From assembly GCF_027579695.1 (NCBI RefSeq), contig NC_083569.1:75064649-75128648 (forward strand): a DNA stretch of 64,000 nucleotides. Reading direction: 5' to 3'. Each line of letters starts with the position of its first letter. Position 1 is the first letter of the stretch. The DNA is from Neoarius graeffei (lineage: Eukaryota; Chordata; Actinopteri; Siluriformes; Ariidae). Of the stretch, positions 47,172 through 57,574 are shown piece after piece. The notes beneath the pieces were generated by a model. It searched no databases, was not told where the DNA came from, and saw nothing but the letters and a program-made list of their open reading frames with translations. Made by a program: the position numbers and the translations under genes.

Positions 47172-47645
47172 ATGTGCACACCCTCCAGAATCCTCACAAT
47201 TAGCATTCTCTGGAAATAAAGGTGTAAACAAGGGACTCAAGGAGAGAAATAGGAGAAAATGAAATGCGGATGCTGGAAAACAAGTGTAACAGTGTAAAAG
47301 AAAATCCCAAGCCCTATTTCACAAGCTGAGAAATGGCTACATACGTGCATCACATGTGTAACAACTCCATCTGACTATGATAGTTCACTCGTATTCCGAA
47401 GATAAAATACTGCCTCCTACAGTGGCCAAATCTCAAACAATAGCACCAATAATTATATATTGATCTGAAAAAATATCAGCGCAACACCACAAATGGCCAA
47501 AAATACAGTGTTGTTTTACACAGGAGCAAAACAGGTAAGAAGGTGTTTGAGCTTTTCTATGAGATGTTAAGAAATTTGCTAAAACAGTGCTATCATGGCC
47601 AACATTGCACTTGTTGATAAACAATCAGGCTTTGCCACTGATTTA

Positions 47646-49255
47646 CAGTGGTGCTTGAAAGTTTGTGAACCCTTTGGAATTTTCTATATTTCTGCATAAA
47701 TGTGACCTAAAACATCATCAGATTTTCACATAAGTCCTAAAAGTAGATAAAGAGAACCCAGTTAAACAAATGAGACAAAAATATTATACCTGGTCATTTA
47801 TTGATTGAGGAAAATGATCCAATATTACATATCTATGAGTGGCAAAAGTATGTGAACCTTTGCTTTGAGCATCTGGTGTGACCCCCTTGTGCAGCAATAA
47901 CTGCAACTAAATGTTTCCAGTAACTGTTGATCAGTCCTGCACACTGGCTTGGAGGAATTTTAGCCCATTCTTCCATACAGAACAGCTTCAACTCTGGGAT
48001 GTTGGTGGGTTTCCTTACATGAACTGCTCGCTTCAGGTCCTTCCACAACATTTCCATTAGATTAAGGTCAGGACTTTGACTTGGCCATTCCAAAACATTA
48101 ACTTTATTCTTCTTTAACCATTCTTTGGTAGAACGACTTGTGTGCTTAGGGTCGTTGTCTTGCTGCTTGACCCACCTTTTCTTGAGATTCAGTTCATGGA
48201 CAGATGTCCTGACATTTTCCTTTAGAATTCGCTGGTATAATTCAGAATTCATTGTTCCATCAATGATGGCAAGCCGTCCTGGCCCAGATGTAGCAAATCA
48301 GGCCCAAACCATGATACTACCACCGCCATGTTGCACAGATGGGATAAGGTTCTTATGCTGAAATGCAGTGTTTTCCTTTCTCCAAACATAACGCTTCTCA
48401 TTTAAACCAAAAAGTTCTATTTTGGTCCCATCTGTCCACAAAACATTTTTCCAATAGCCTTCTGGCTTGTCCACGTGATCTTTAGCAAACTGCATACGAG
48501 CAGCAATGTTCTTTTTGGAGAGCAGTGGCTTTCTCCTTGCAACCCTGCCATGCACACCATTGTTGTTCAGTGTTCTCCTGATGATGGACTCATGAACATT
48601 AACATTAGCCAATGTGAGAGAGACCTTCAGTTGCTTAGAAGTTACCCTGGGATCCTTTGTGACCTCGCCAACTATTACACGCCTTGCTCTTGGAGTGATC
48701 TTTGTTGGTCGACCACTCCTGGAGAGGGTAACAATGGTCTTGAATTTCCTCCATTTGTACACAATCTGTCTGACTGTGAATTGGTGGAGTCCAAACTCTT
48801 TAGAGATGGTTTTGTAACCTTTTCCAGCCTGATAAGCATCAACAACACCTTTTCTGAGGTCCTCAGAAATCTCCTTTGTTCGTGCCATGATACACTTCCA
48901 CAAACATGTGTTGTGAAGGTCAGACTTTGATAGATCCCTGTTCTTGAAATAAAACAGGGTGCCCACTCACACCTGATTGTCATCCCATTGACTGAAAACA
49001 CCTGACTCTAATTTCACCTTCAAATTAACTGCTAATCCTAGAGGTTCACATACTTTTGCCACTCATAGATAAGTAATATTGGATCATTTTCCTCAATAAA
49101 TAAATGACCAAGTATAATATTTTTGTCTCATTTGTTTAACTGGGTTCTCTTTATCTACTTTTAGGACTTGGGTGAAAATCTGATTATGTTTTAGGTCATA
49201 TTTATGCAGAAATATAGAAAATTCTAAAGGGTTCACAAACTTTCAAGCACCACTG
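47646..49255 (-). mobile_element. Tc1/mariner element, family 2, full length, one stop
   Basis: Ends 'cagtggtgcttgaaagtttg' on both strands with TA at 47644-47645 and 49256-49257; the empty site is in copy A. The transposase on the minus strand reads 48966-48298 (MARTKEISEDLRKGVVDAYQ, RTLNNNGVHGRVARR, VLWTDGTKIELFG) and, after one stop (TGA where the sister copy has TGT), 48282-47833 (QQDNDPKHTSRS, LNLMEMLWKDL). All three acidic catalytic positions are still present, though their surroundings (DGT, LME) differ slightly from the usual DET and PIE. Confidence 0.93.
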
Positions 49256-49436
49256 TATATACACACACAAGTAGAAAGACACTGATGAAAAAGGGGAACA
49301 AATAAGACGAGAGATGATAGAAAGTAAGCAGGCTGGCACTTGTAACTTTCTTTCCATTGCCGGATCAATGTTGTTATTTTCTCAGATGTATTTTTGTATC
49401 TTGTGGCAGGAGTACACTATAGTACTTGGCACTACG

Positions 49437-49662
49437 AGGTTTAAAAACCAACATTCACGACACGGAACTGTTAAACACAAGCTTTTGCGCAGAAGGGAAG
49501 GACTTTGTAGTCGGACCTCGCGATATGCACAGAGAATTACAGAACACTTTAGATTTATTTATGTGTTAGTGAAAGAGGGTTTTTCTTTTCTTAAACAGTA
49601 TTTCCAGAAATATAAATCTGTATAATAGTGGACATGGTGTGGCTGGTTTGTTGTTGTACTTC
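49437..49662 (+). promoter_or_regulatory. ufsp1 (copy B) promoter and leader
   Basis: Same blocks as at 18677-18911. It differs by a small deletion that removes half of the near-palindrome ('acctcgcgatatgcac' instead of 'acctctcgatattgcgag'). The 'gactttgtagtc' motif is kept. Confidence 0.45.
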
Positions 49663-50388
49663 ATGGAGCGCAAACAGGAAGAAGATATAGACTGGGGAAA
49701 GCGGTTATCCGGAGAGGATCCGCACACAATTGTAAACAAAAGTGTCAAAGACGTTTTAGTGAAGAATGCACATGACGGACTGGCTCTGCCATTGACAGAG
49801 TATGGGAGATGTTCAGTTATATCGGGACAGTGTGTGTATTATCATTATGGCTGTGATGGACAGGACGACAGAGGCTGGGGTTGTGGATACCGGACTGTTC
49901 AGACCATCGGCTCTTGGCTCAATAATGTCTCTCACGGTGCAAAATCCAGACTTCCGCCAAGTCTCTCTGAAATCCAGCAAGCTCTAGTTACAGTAAGAGA
50001 CAAGCCGGCCTCGTTTTTAGGCTCTAAAGAGTGGATAGGGACTTACGAGGCTGCTCTGGTCCTTGAGCAGCTCTATGATGTCCCCTGCCGGCTGGTGCAC
50101 GCGCGCAGTGGGGGACCAGAGCTCGAGCAGGCGGCTCAGGACCTGCACCAACATTTCCTCACCCGCGGATCGCCAGTGATGATGGGTGGGGACAGGGACA
50201 ACTCCTCCAAAGGCATTCTGGGTGTGTGCACTGGGAAAGAAGGAAGCTACCTGCTGGTAATGGATCCGCACTATTACGGTCCTGTCCCGGACAGGGAGTC
50301 GCTGCAGAGGAACGGCTGGGTGGCGTGGAGAAGAGTTCACTCTCTCGATCACAGCTCCTTCTATAACCTTTGTTTGCCACAAACATAA
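49663..50388 (+). CDS. ufsp1: Ufm1-specific protease 1 (copy B), intact single exon
   Basis: A 241-residue protease with the same active-site blocks as copy A (DDRGWGCGYRT with Cys74, VMDPHYYG with Asp201 and His203). Over the whole protein it differs from copy A at three places: Asp for Ala before IDWG, Arg for Gly in VTVRDKP, and Pro for Thr in SGGPELEQ. None touches the catalytic residues. The open frame and retained promoter suggest a young duplicate that can still be expressed. It is followed by the same SINE as copy A. Confidence 0.94.
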   Translation: MERKQEEDIDWGKRLSGEDPHTIVNKSVKDVLVKNAHDGLALPLTEYGRCSVISGQCVYYHYGCDGQDDRGWGCGYRTVQTIGSWLNNVSHGAKSRLPPSLSEIQQALVTVRDKPASFLGSKEWIGTYEAALVLEQLYDVPCRLVHARSGGPELEQAAQDLHQHFLTRGSPVMMGGDRDNSSKGILGVCTGKEGSYLLVMDPHYYGPVPDRESLQRNGWVAWRRVHSLDHSSFYNLCLPQT

Positions 50389-50408
50389 CCATGATGTCCA
50401 TTCCACTT

Positions 50409-50747
50409 GGCGGCACAGTGGTGTAATGGTAAGCACGGTTGCCTCAAAGCAAGAAAGTTCCAGGTTCGAACCCAGCGGCCGGCGAGGGCCTTTCTGCGTG
50501 GAGTTTGCATGTTCTCTCCGTGTCTGCATGGGTTTCCTCCAGGTGCTCCGGTTTCCCCCACAGTCCAAAGACATGCAGTTAGGTTGATGTGGGGCGGCCT
50601 TGGGCTGAGGTGCCCACCTGACCCCTGACTACTCCTTGGGTGCTCTGGTGTGGTGTGTGTTCACTGCTTCACATGGGTTAAATGCAGAGGATGAATTTCA
50701 CTGTACTTGAAGTGTGCATGTGACAAATAAAGGTTTCTTCTTCTTCT
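50409..50747 (+). mobile_element. SINE 3' of ufsp1 copy B
   Basis: Orthologous to 19658-19996 (same insertion point 20 bp after the stop codon). Its tail again gives an AATAAA usable by the gene. Confidence 0.85.
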
Positions 50748-50921
50748 ATGGCACAGTTTCCCAACCCTGGTCCAGGGACAATACTCAAATGGACAGGGGG
50801 TATTCCTAAACCAGGGTATGGAAAGTTTGTGCTCATGTTACCCAGCTTTTTGGGTTTCTAAATCGTTTGGCATAAATATTCATTCAGTTTCAATAAGCAC
50901 GTCGTCCTGGTCAGGTGTCCT

Positions 50922-51273
50922 GGCAGCACAATGGTATAAGTGGTTAGCACGGTCGCCTCACAGCAAGAAGTTTCTGGGTTCGAGCCCAGTGGGGGCCTTT
51001 CTGTGTGAAGTCTGCATGTTCTCCCCGTGTCTGCGTGGGTTTCCTCCGGGGGCTCTGGTTTCCCCCACAGTCCAAAGACACGCGGTTAGGTTAATATGAG
51101 ACGGCCTTGGGCTGAGGTGCCCTTGAGCGAGGCACCTAACTCCCAACTGCTCCCCGGGTGCTGTTAGCATGGCTGCCCACTGCTCTGGGTATGTGTGTGT
51201 GCTCCTTGTTCACTGCTTCAGATGGGTTAAATTCAGAGAGGAATTTCACAAGTGTGTGATGAATAAAGTTGTG

Positions 51274-51316
<43 letters not shown>

Positions 51317-51321
51317 TTCTT
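50922..51321 (+). mobile_element. SINE ((CTTT)n-tailed subtype), copy B
   Basis: Counterpart of 20171-20543. The tail microsatellite is expanded to about ten CTTT units (51277-51317). Confidence 0.85.
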
Positions 51322-51570
51322 CTTGTGGTGATCCTGGAGCCTGTCCCGGAAACACTGAGAGCAAGGTGGGAGAATTCACCCTGGATGGGATGCCAGTCCA
51401 TTGTGTCACTCACTCACAACATATCCTGGACAATCTACTGAGCAGCACGGTTTCAGACAGTGGGAGGAAGCCAGAGAAAACTCACAGGAACATTCGGTGC
51501 TTTGGATCGAACCAGGAACCCTTGAGCTGTGAGGCAGCAATGCTACACACTGTACCTACCATTAATATCA
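51322..51570 (-). mobile_element. Older SINE, minus orientation, copy B
   Basis: Counterpart of 20544-20790, with the same degenerate box B near 'ggatcgaaccaggaaccctt'. Confidence 0.6.
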
Positions 51571-53252
51571 ATTCTAAAAGTTCTCTGATGGTCCTTTAAA
51601 CCATGATCAGGATACTGAACATGCAGATTGTGAATTAGATCATGGATGATGAAAGGAATTCAGTTCACAATCATTTGTGTTGTAAAATGGTGCACAAAAG
51701 CTACAGGTAAATGTTTTAACAAAATTGTGAAGTAATTATGGTGATATAACAGAAATTCTTCTGATCTTCACTGCTTTTTTCAGGACTTCAATCACGTGTG
51801 ATGTTTGCTGGACTGCAAGAAGAATTTCTTGTTGCGATTTTAACAGAAACTCTCATGCCCTCTTGTGGGCAGAATAATACACAGTCCATCGTAATTTTAA
51901 CTCTATGGAAATGAAATATTTATACTTTTATTAAGAAGAACAAAAAACAATCATGTGAGCAGTAACCCCTAAAACATGATTCTTGACAAAATTTATCGGG
52001 ATCTGCACTCAGATGACACTTTGAGCACAGCACATGCACACAATATACTGTTTTAAACAGAGTGCTTAAAACAGTGCTCTTGTAATAGGAGTAATTCTGT
52101 CAATGAGATGACTACAGGGTAAAAAATAAAGGTGTTTCTGTAGCCTATTAATTTTTTTTCCTGTTTATCCATGTGTATCAGTACAATTCAACAGATTGAT
52201 GTTTTGTTCAGCACATGATTGCACCAAGAGGAGGGATTTTGGGACAAGCAGGAGATAGCGGGGCTTTTCCTTCTCTGTTTTGGTGCAGCAAACAGGAACA
52301 TATGTGTGAGGTGGTGTGAGTTGGTAAATTTCACTGAGCAACTGAGATGAGATTGGTGTCGATACTCAAACGCGCTGCTGAAATGGCCTCACATCCTTCT
52401 ACACTCTCAAAAACCCTTCAGGGTTCTTAAATCTTCCCCCTGGGGGACCCTACAACAATGTGTTTCATAGAAGAAAAGTGTTCCTAATATATAATTTTAT
52501 GATTGTGTGGAACAAATCCCAAATTATTGGTAATTATATTTCCTTCTGAATGTTCTTAATACCCAGAATCTGTCAGGCATGTATAATTGACCTAAACTGT
52601 CTTGATACTTGCTACCTTCTAAGAAAAATAATGGTTCTCGTGGGGTTCATGAGATACTTAAGGGTTCTGAGCCTCTGAAACACTTTCTGATAAAAACATG
52701 CACTGTTGTAGGATCCTATATTTAAAGGCTCGATGTAGACACCCAAGTGATTTGGAAGGCTCTAAACTTTGGAACAGCGCTGTAGCACCTCCCAGTGACC
52801 ACAGAGCAAAGTCCATTCGTGTGAAAAAGACAGCTAAGGTTTGAGCTCCATATGGAAAACCATTAGATATGACATCACTTCCTATTTGGCAGTTTTGTGC
52901 ATGATGGACTATTGTACCTCACTCACTCACTCACTCACTCACTCACACCTTGGGGCAAGTGATCCGAGCCAATCCACCTCCACAGGGAGCACATGCCCTG
53001 AAAATTCACACAGACAGGAAGCTCAGGATCAAACTGGGGAAACTGCTGTGTCACCTCACAAATATCAAAAGTCCATTTGTTAACTCTTGTGGAGTGTAAT
53101 CTGAATATCTTCTTTTTACAGTGCTAATGATTTGAAATTATGTGTAGGAGGAATATTATAAATCAATCCCTAAAATTCAGGACAGACACCTTCTTGTGTA
53201 GTGGACTTACAAATCATAATGTTTGATGAATAAAATATCATGAGTTTATTTC
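51571..53252. other. Non-coding interior of copy B
   Basis: Aligns with 20791-22400. It includes a roughly 90-bp stretch missing from copy A near 51960-52060 and an (ACTC)n run at about 52919-52947 that sits in an old minus-oriented SINE remnant (to about 53055). No gene. Confidence 0.6.
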
Positions 53253-53264
53253 CAGCTGTCTAAA

Positions 53265-53646
53265 TCACATCACACACATCACATTATCTCTAGCCGCTTT
53301 ATCCTTCTACAGGGTCGCAGGCAAGCTGGAGCCTATCCCAGCTGACTACGGGCGAAAGGTGGGGTACACCCTGGACAAGTCGCCAGGTCATCACAGGGCT
53401 GACACATAGACACAGACAACCATTCACACTCACATTCACACCTACGGTCAATTTAGAGTCACCAGTTAACCTAACCTGCATGTCTTTGGACTGTGGGGGA
53501 AACCGGAGCACCCGGAGGAAACCCACGCGGACACGGGGAGAACATGCAAACTCCACACAGAAAGGCCCTCGCCGGCCCCGGGGCTCGAACCCAGGACCTT
53601 CTTGCTGTGAGGCGACAGCGCTAACCACTACACCACCGTGCCGCCC
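53265..53646 (-). mobile_element. SINE, young, copy B only, 12-bp target duplication
   Basis: Full-length element in minus orientation with box B (inverted) 'gggctcgaacccaggac' and head at the right end ('caccaccgtgccgcc'). Target duplication 'cagctgtctaaa' at 53253-53264 and 53647-53658; the empty site in copy A is 'ttccagctgtctaactg' (about 22391-22407). Confidence 0.95.
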
Positions 53647-53891
53647 CAGCTGTCTAAATATTATGAGTATTTAAATCACAATATTTAAATCATGTACGAG
53701 GGTTTGAGGGTGTGATCCTAAACCCACCTATTGGCAGCAGCACTATACAGCATTCAGGGGCACATCTTACTGAGAGGAGGGTGAAAGTGTGATTAATCTT
53801 TTGGCCTGTGATATTGCCAAAGTCTCAGAAAAGTAAACCTAAAACTGAATAATGAGAAGAATAAAGGAATAACACAGACATGTTACATCCC

Positions 53892-54251
53892 GGCGGCATG
53901 GTGGTGTAGTGGTTAGCGCTGTCGCCTCACAGCAAAAAGGTCCTGGGTTTGAGCCCCGTGGCCAGCGAGGGCCTTTCTGTGTGGGGTTTGCATGTTCTCC
54001 CCGTGTCCGCGTGGGTTTCCTCCAGGTGCTCCGGTTTCCCCCACAGTCCAAAGACATGCAGGTTAGGTTAACTGGTGACTCTAAATTGACCGTAGGTGTG
54101 AGTGTGAATGGTTGTCTGTGTCTATGTGTCAGCCCTGTGATGACCTGGCGACTTGTCCAGGGTGTACCCCGCCTTTCGCCCGTAGTCAGCTGGGATAGGC
54201 TCCAGCTTGCCTGCGTCCCTGTAGAAGGATAAAGCGACTAGAGATAATGAG
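53892..54251 (+). mobile_element. SINE, young, copy B only, 12-bp target duplication
   Basis: Full length, plus orientation. Target duplication 'atgttacatccc' at 53880-53891 and 54252-54263; copy A has the single sequence 'atgtcacatcccc' near 22611. Very similar to 53265-53646, so the same active subfamily. Confidence 0.95.
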
Positions 54252-54263
54252 ATGTTACATCCC

Positions 54264-55323
54264 CAGTGTCCTCAGTGGCTGTGAGGTGGTATTTTATTAT
54301 CTGTTTGGATTTCAGTATGTCTGAAAAAAAAAAGGAAAAACAAAACAAAAACTTTGCTGTTTTCATAACATTTTCAGTGTATCCTTGTGAGATTTACTTT
54401 CACAAACTCCAGACCAGAATCAAAATCTTAAATTCTCGCAACATGATTAACTTTTCTGTGGTGGTCTGTGACTAGGGTTTGAATCCTGTCTCTGTGGGAT
54501 ATCTTTTGTGTATGTTATGGAGACCATAGTTGGGACAGAGTTCAGACTATTTTGACCAGTATTCACTCAAATTCTGGAGTGGGTAACTAGGGGCAACGGT
54601 GCACGCGAGATGTCAGGGGCTGAATACAAGAAAAGGAGAACAGATCAAGTGCAGGATGAGGTGGAAGAAATAGACCAGTATCGTTAAAATGCAGTCGCAG
54701 TCTATTTTCTTGGTTGCCTTTCATTGCTGTCTGTGCTTATTTCATTTAATGTTTGCTATCTGATGTTTTGCTAAGTGTTAGCTACCTGTGTGACGGAGTG
54801 TAACGTTCCCTCAAGTGATTGTAGTTAAACCGGTGCCACATTTAACTCCAGGACAGAGACCAAGGATGAAGCAACGAGGGCTTACATCCATTTGTTAATG
54901 TGTCAGTTACAGACATCCCAACTCTCCCGGAAGTTCTGGGAGTCTCCCGCATATTGATAGCGGCTCCCTGACACCGTAAATTACATGCATTATTATACAT
55001 ACAGGACACTTTTCGATGGAATTAAAACATGTGTTCTATTCCCTTCTAGCAGGTTCCGTTCATTTGGTTCGATAGCATGCAATATTGTTAGCATATGACC
55101 TTATCCTATGTGTATTATGCCACTTTACCCAATGGAGAATGAGCGTTCAATATGGTTTATGATATTGCATTGATGCCAAGGCAACATGACGTCACACCTC
55201 AGAGCTGATGTGAATATCCGATGAGAAAGTTTTCTGCTGTGCAAGCGCAGAAGCATTTCTTTGTTCACCGGGAAAGAGAAAGATGCGTTGAACACCTGAA
55301 AGGCTACATTAGCTATTCTTCAC
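54264..55323. other. Non-coding interior of copy B
   Basis: Aligns with 22630-22676 and 23192-24200 of copy A; contains the empty MITE site. No gene recognised. Confidence 0.6.
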
Positions 55324-55703
55324 GCACAGCATGGTGGTGTAGTGGTTGCTTCTTGCTGTTGCCTCACAGCAAGAAGGTTCTGGGTTTGAGCCAAGTGGCC
55401 AATGAGGGCCTTTCGTTGTGGAGTTTGCATGTTCTTCCCGTGTCTGTGTGGGTTTCCTCTGGGTACTCTCGTTACCCCCACAGTCCAAAAACATGCAGGT
55501 TAGACTAATTGGTGGCTCTAAATTGACTGTAGGTGTGAATGTAAAGGTGTGTGAATGGTTGTTTGTCTCTGTGTGTCAGCCCTGTGATGACCTGGCGACT
55601 TGTCCAGGGTGTACCCCGCCTCTCGCCCATAGTCAGCTGGGATAGGATCCAGCTTGCCCGTGACCCTGCACAGGATAAGTGGTTATGGATAATGGATGGA
55701 TGA
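55324..55703 (+). mobile_element. SINE (counterpart of 24201-24556)
   Basis: The same insertion as in copy A. The head carries a small local rearrangement: 'gtggttgcttcttgctgttg' replaces the normal box A region, with the word 'cttgctg' repeated from the complement of the neighbouring 'cagcaag'. The Pol III promoter is therefore damaged. Confidence 0.85.
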
Positions 55704-56420
55704 TATTCCTACTTGGTATTTTTTTTAAACCTATTGACACATGCTCTAATGCAAATGTGAATGAGAGAGTGATTGGGCATCAGGAGATTTCTGTTATTCT
55801 TATTGATTTTAAGTTCTTCTAGATTTTTATCTTTCCAATGTCATCTTAATGTCTAGGATAAGTGGTTATGGATAATGGATGGATGACATACCTACTTGGG
55901 CAGTACGGTGGTGTAGTGGTTAGCACGGTCGCCTCACAGCAAGAAGGCTGTGGGTTCGAACCCAGTGGCCGGCGAGGGCCTTTCTGTGTGGAGTTTGCAT
56001 GTTCTCCCCATGTCTGCGTGGGTTTCCTCCGGGTGCTCCGGTTTCCCCCACAGTTCAAAGACATGCGGTTAGGTTAATATGGGACGACCTTGGGCTGAGG
56101 TGCCCTTGAGTGAGGCAACTAACCCCCAACTGCTCCCTGGGCGCTGTTAGCATGGCTGCCCACTGCTCTGGGTATGTGTGTGTGCTCATTGCTCACGTGC
56201 GTGTGTGTTTACTGCTTCAGATGGGTTAAATGCAGAGAGGAAATTTCACAAGTGTGTGATGAATAAAGTTGTGCTTTCTTTTTCTTTCTTTATTTTTTTA
56301 AACCTATTGACACATGCTCTAATGCAAATGTGAATGAGAGTGTGATTGGGCATCAGGAGATTTCTGTTATTCTTACTGATTTTAAGTTCTTCTAGATTTT
56401 TATCTTTTAATGTCATCGTA
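55675..56420. repeat. Local tandem duplication in copy B, second unit carrying a SINE
   Basis: The stretch 'aggataagtggttatggata' through 'cctacttgg' and on to 'ttctagatttttatctttc' occurs twice (about 55671-55852 and 55856-56413); copy A has it once (24530-24690). Within the second unit a (CTTT)n-tailed SINE sits at 55898-56292. Confidence 0.8.
55898..56292 (+). mobile_element. SINE ((CTTT)n-tailed subtype), copy B only
   Basis: Starts 'ggcagtacggtggtgtagtg', box B 'gggttcgaaccc', tail 'gatgaataaagttgtgcttt' plus a short (CTTT)n. Confidence 0.87.
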
Positions 56421-56772
56421 AGGTCTAATGGTATTTACTGATTCATACAGAGATTTCAGAGTATTTAATAACGACTGAAGCAAATATATTTCATGATTAT
56501 TTAGCTGTTAAATTGCTGTTCATTATTAAATATTTGTAAATTTCTACCGATAAGCTGCTTTTTTTTTCGGGGAGGGGTCCTGTCCAGAGGGGAATCTCTT
56601 CATAGCCACATGAGCTACAGGATTAGTATTGCGATTATCTATTCTCTCTCTGAGCGGAGTTATGAGCCCACTACATTTAGGGGGAAAAAAAAGATGATCA
56701 GTTTTATACAAATAGAACAGAAATGGTGGCTCGAATAGACGATACATTAACTGTGCGACACTCCCGAGTATC

Positions 56773-56824
<52 letters not shown>

Positions 56825-56924
56825 TTTACTCCACCATTTAAAGCAGAACTGTTTGTATATTACAATCAATCAATAAAAACAAACAAACAAAACCCGTCGG
56901 TTTTCATTTCCTCAGAAACGAAAC

Positions 56925-57244
56925 TTTCGGTTTCTATTCTGTTGGGACGAAACCATCACCAAGACCCACTTTATTTTATTTCACATGTTATATTGGACAG
57001 GAAATCCTTCACACACAAAACAGGACACAGACTAATAAACCCCAAAGGATGTCAAGGAGGAACGAGCTGCACTTAATAATACTGGATAGGGAAATCGATA
57101 TGAATGAATAATAAACTAAATAAAATGGTTTAGTCCTTCTGGAACATCTTTATAAAGGGGAGCCCTGAAGGCAGGCGGTGACTCTTTGAAATGACTTCCA
57201 AAGGACCGAACAAAACTCCACCCACTTTCTCCAGACGAGTAAGT
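56925..57244 (+). promoter_or_regulatory. Second copy of the GTPase promoter: ISRE, TATA box, exon 1 donor
   Basis: TTTCGGTTTC (ISRE core) at 56925-56934, TATAAA at 57151-57156 and the GTAAGT donor at 57239-57244, in the same order and spacing as copy A apart from an 11-bp insert in the leader exon. No GTPase coding exon follows inside the window; a LINE on the opposite strand begins about 330 bp downstream. A long (TTA)n run sits at 56768-56826, upstream of the ISRE. Confidence 0.6.
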
Positions 57245-57574
57245 AGAGCCTCACGCTTAAATATATGGTTTATTATCAAATAAGGAGAATACAATTTTAC
57301 ATGTATATCTAAAAAGGCTGATTGCTTAAATACCTTTTAGAGAAGATATAATAAACTTTGAAAGAACATTTTAAGATTCACACCGAAGCCTGAAAGACAT
57401 TCAGAGATATTGCAACATCAGGTGAATTGGAACAGCAGAAGTAAACAGCATTTATTTTCTGTCCTGATAAATTTAAATTACTGAGCCCTTCCAGTAGAAC
57501 TGAACTAATGCTGCCACTTGTGTATTTGATAATGTTAGAAATCTCGACGAATATTTGACCCATTTATGATACTC
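57245..57574. other. Sequence between promoter copy B and the LINE
   Basis: It follows intron 1 of copy A for about 40 bp and then is unique. It may be GTPase intron sequence lost from copy A, or the 3' tail of the adjoining LINE. No exon recognised. Confidence 0.45.

Larger units (their letters stand above)
47172..57285. repeat. Segmental duplication, copy B (about 10.1 kb)
   Basis: Same order and orientation as 18016-25590. The extra length is due to insertions found only here: a Tc1 (47646-49255), SINEs at 53265-53646 and 53892-54251, and a local tandem duplication with another SINE at 55675-56420. Copy B lacks the MITE of copy A. The direct spacing of the two copies is about 29 kb. Confidence 0.92.

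Noticed and set aside
50017-50574. 185-residue minus-strand frame across ufsp1 copy B and the SINE
   Set aside because: Antisense of ufsp1 joined to SINE sequence; the plus strand encodes the conserved protease.
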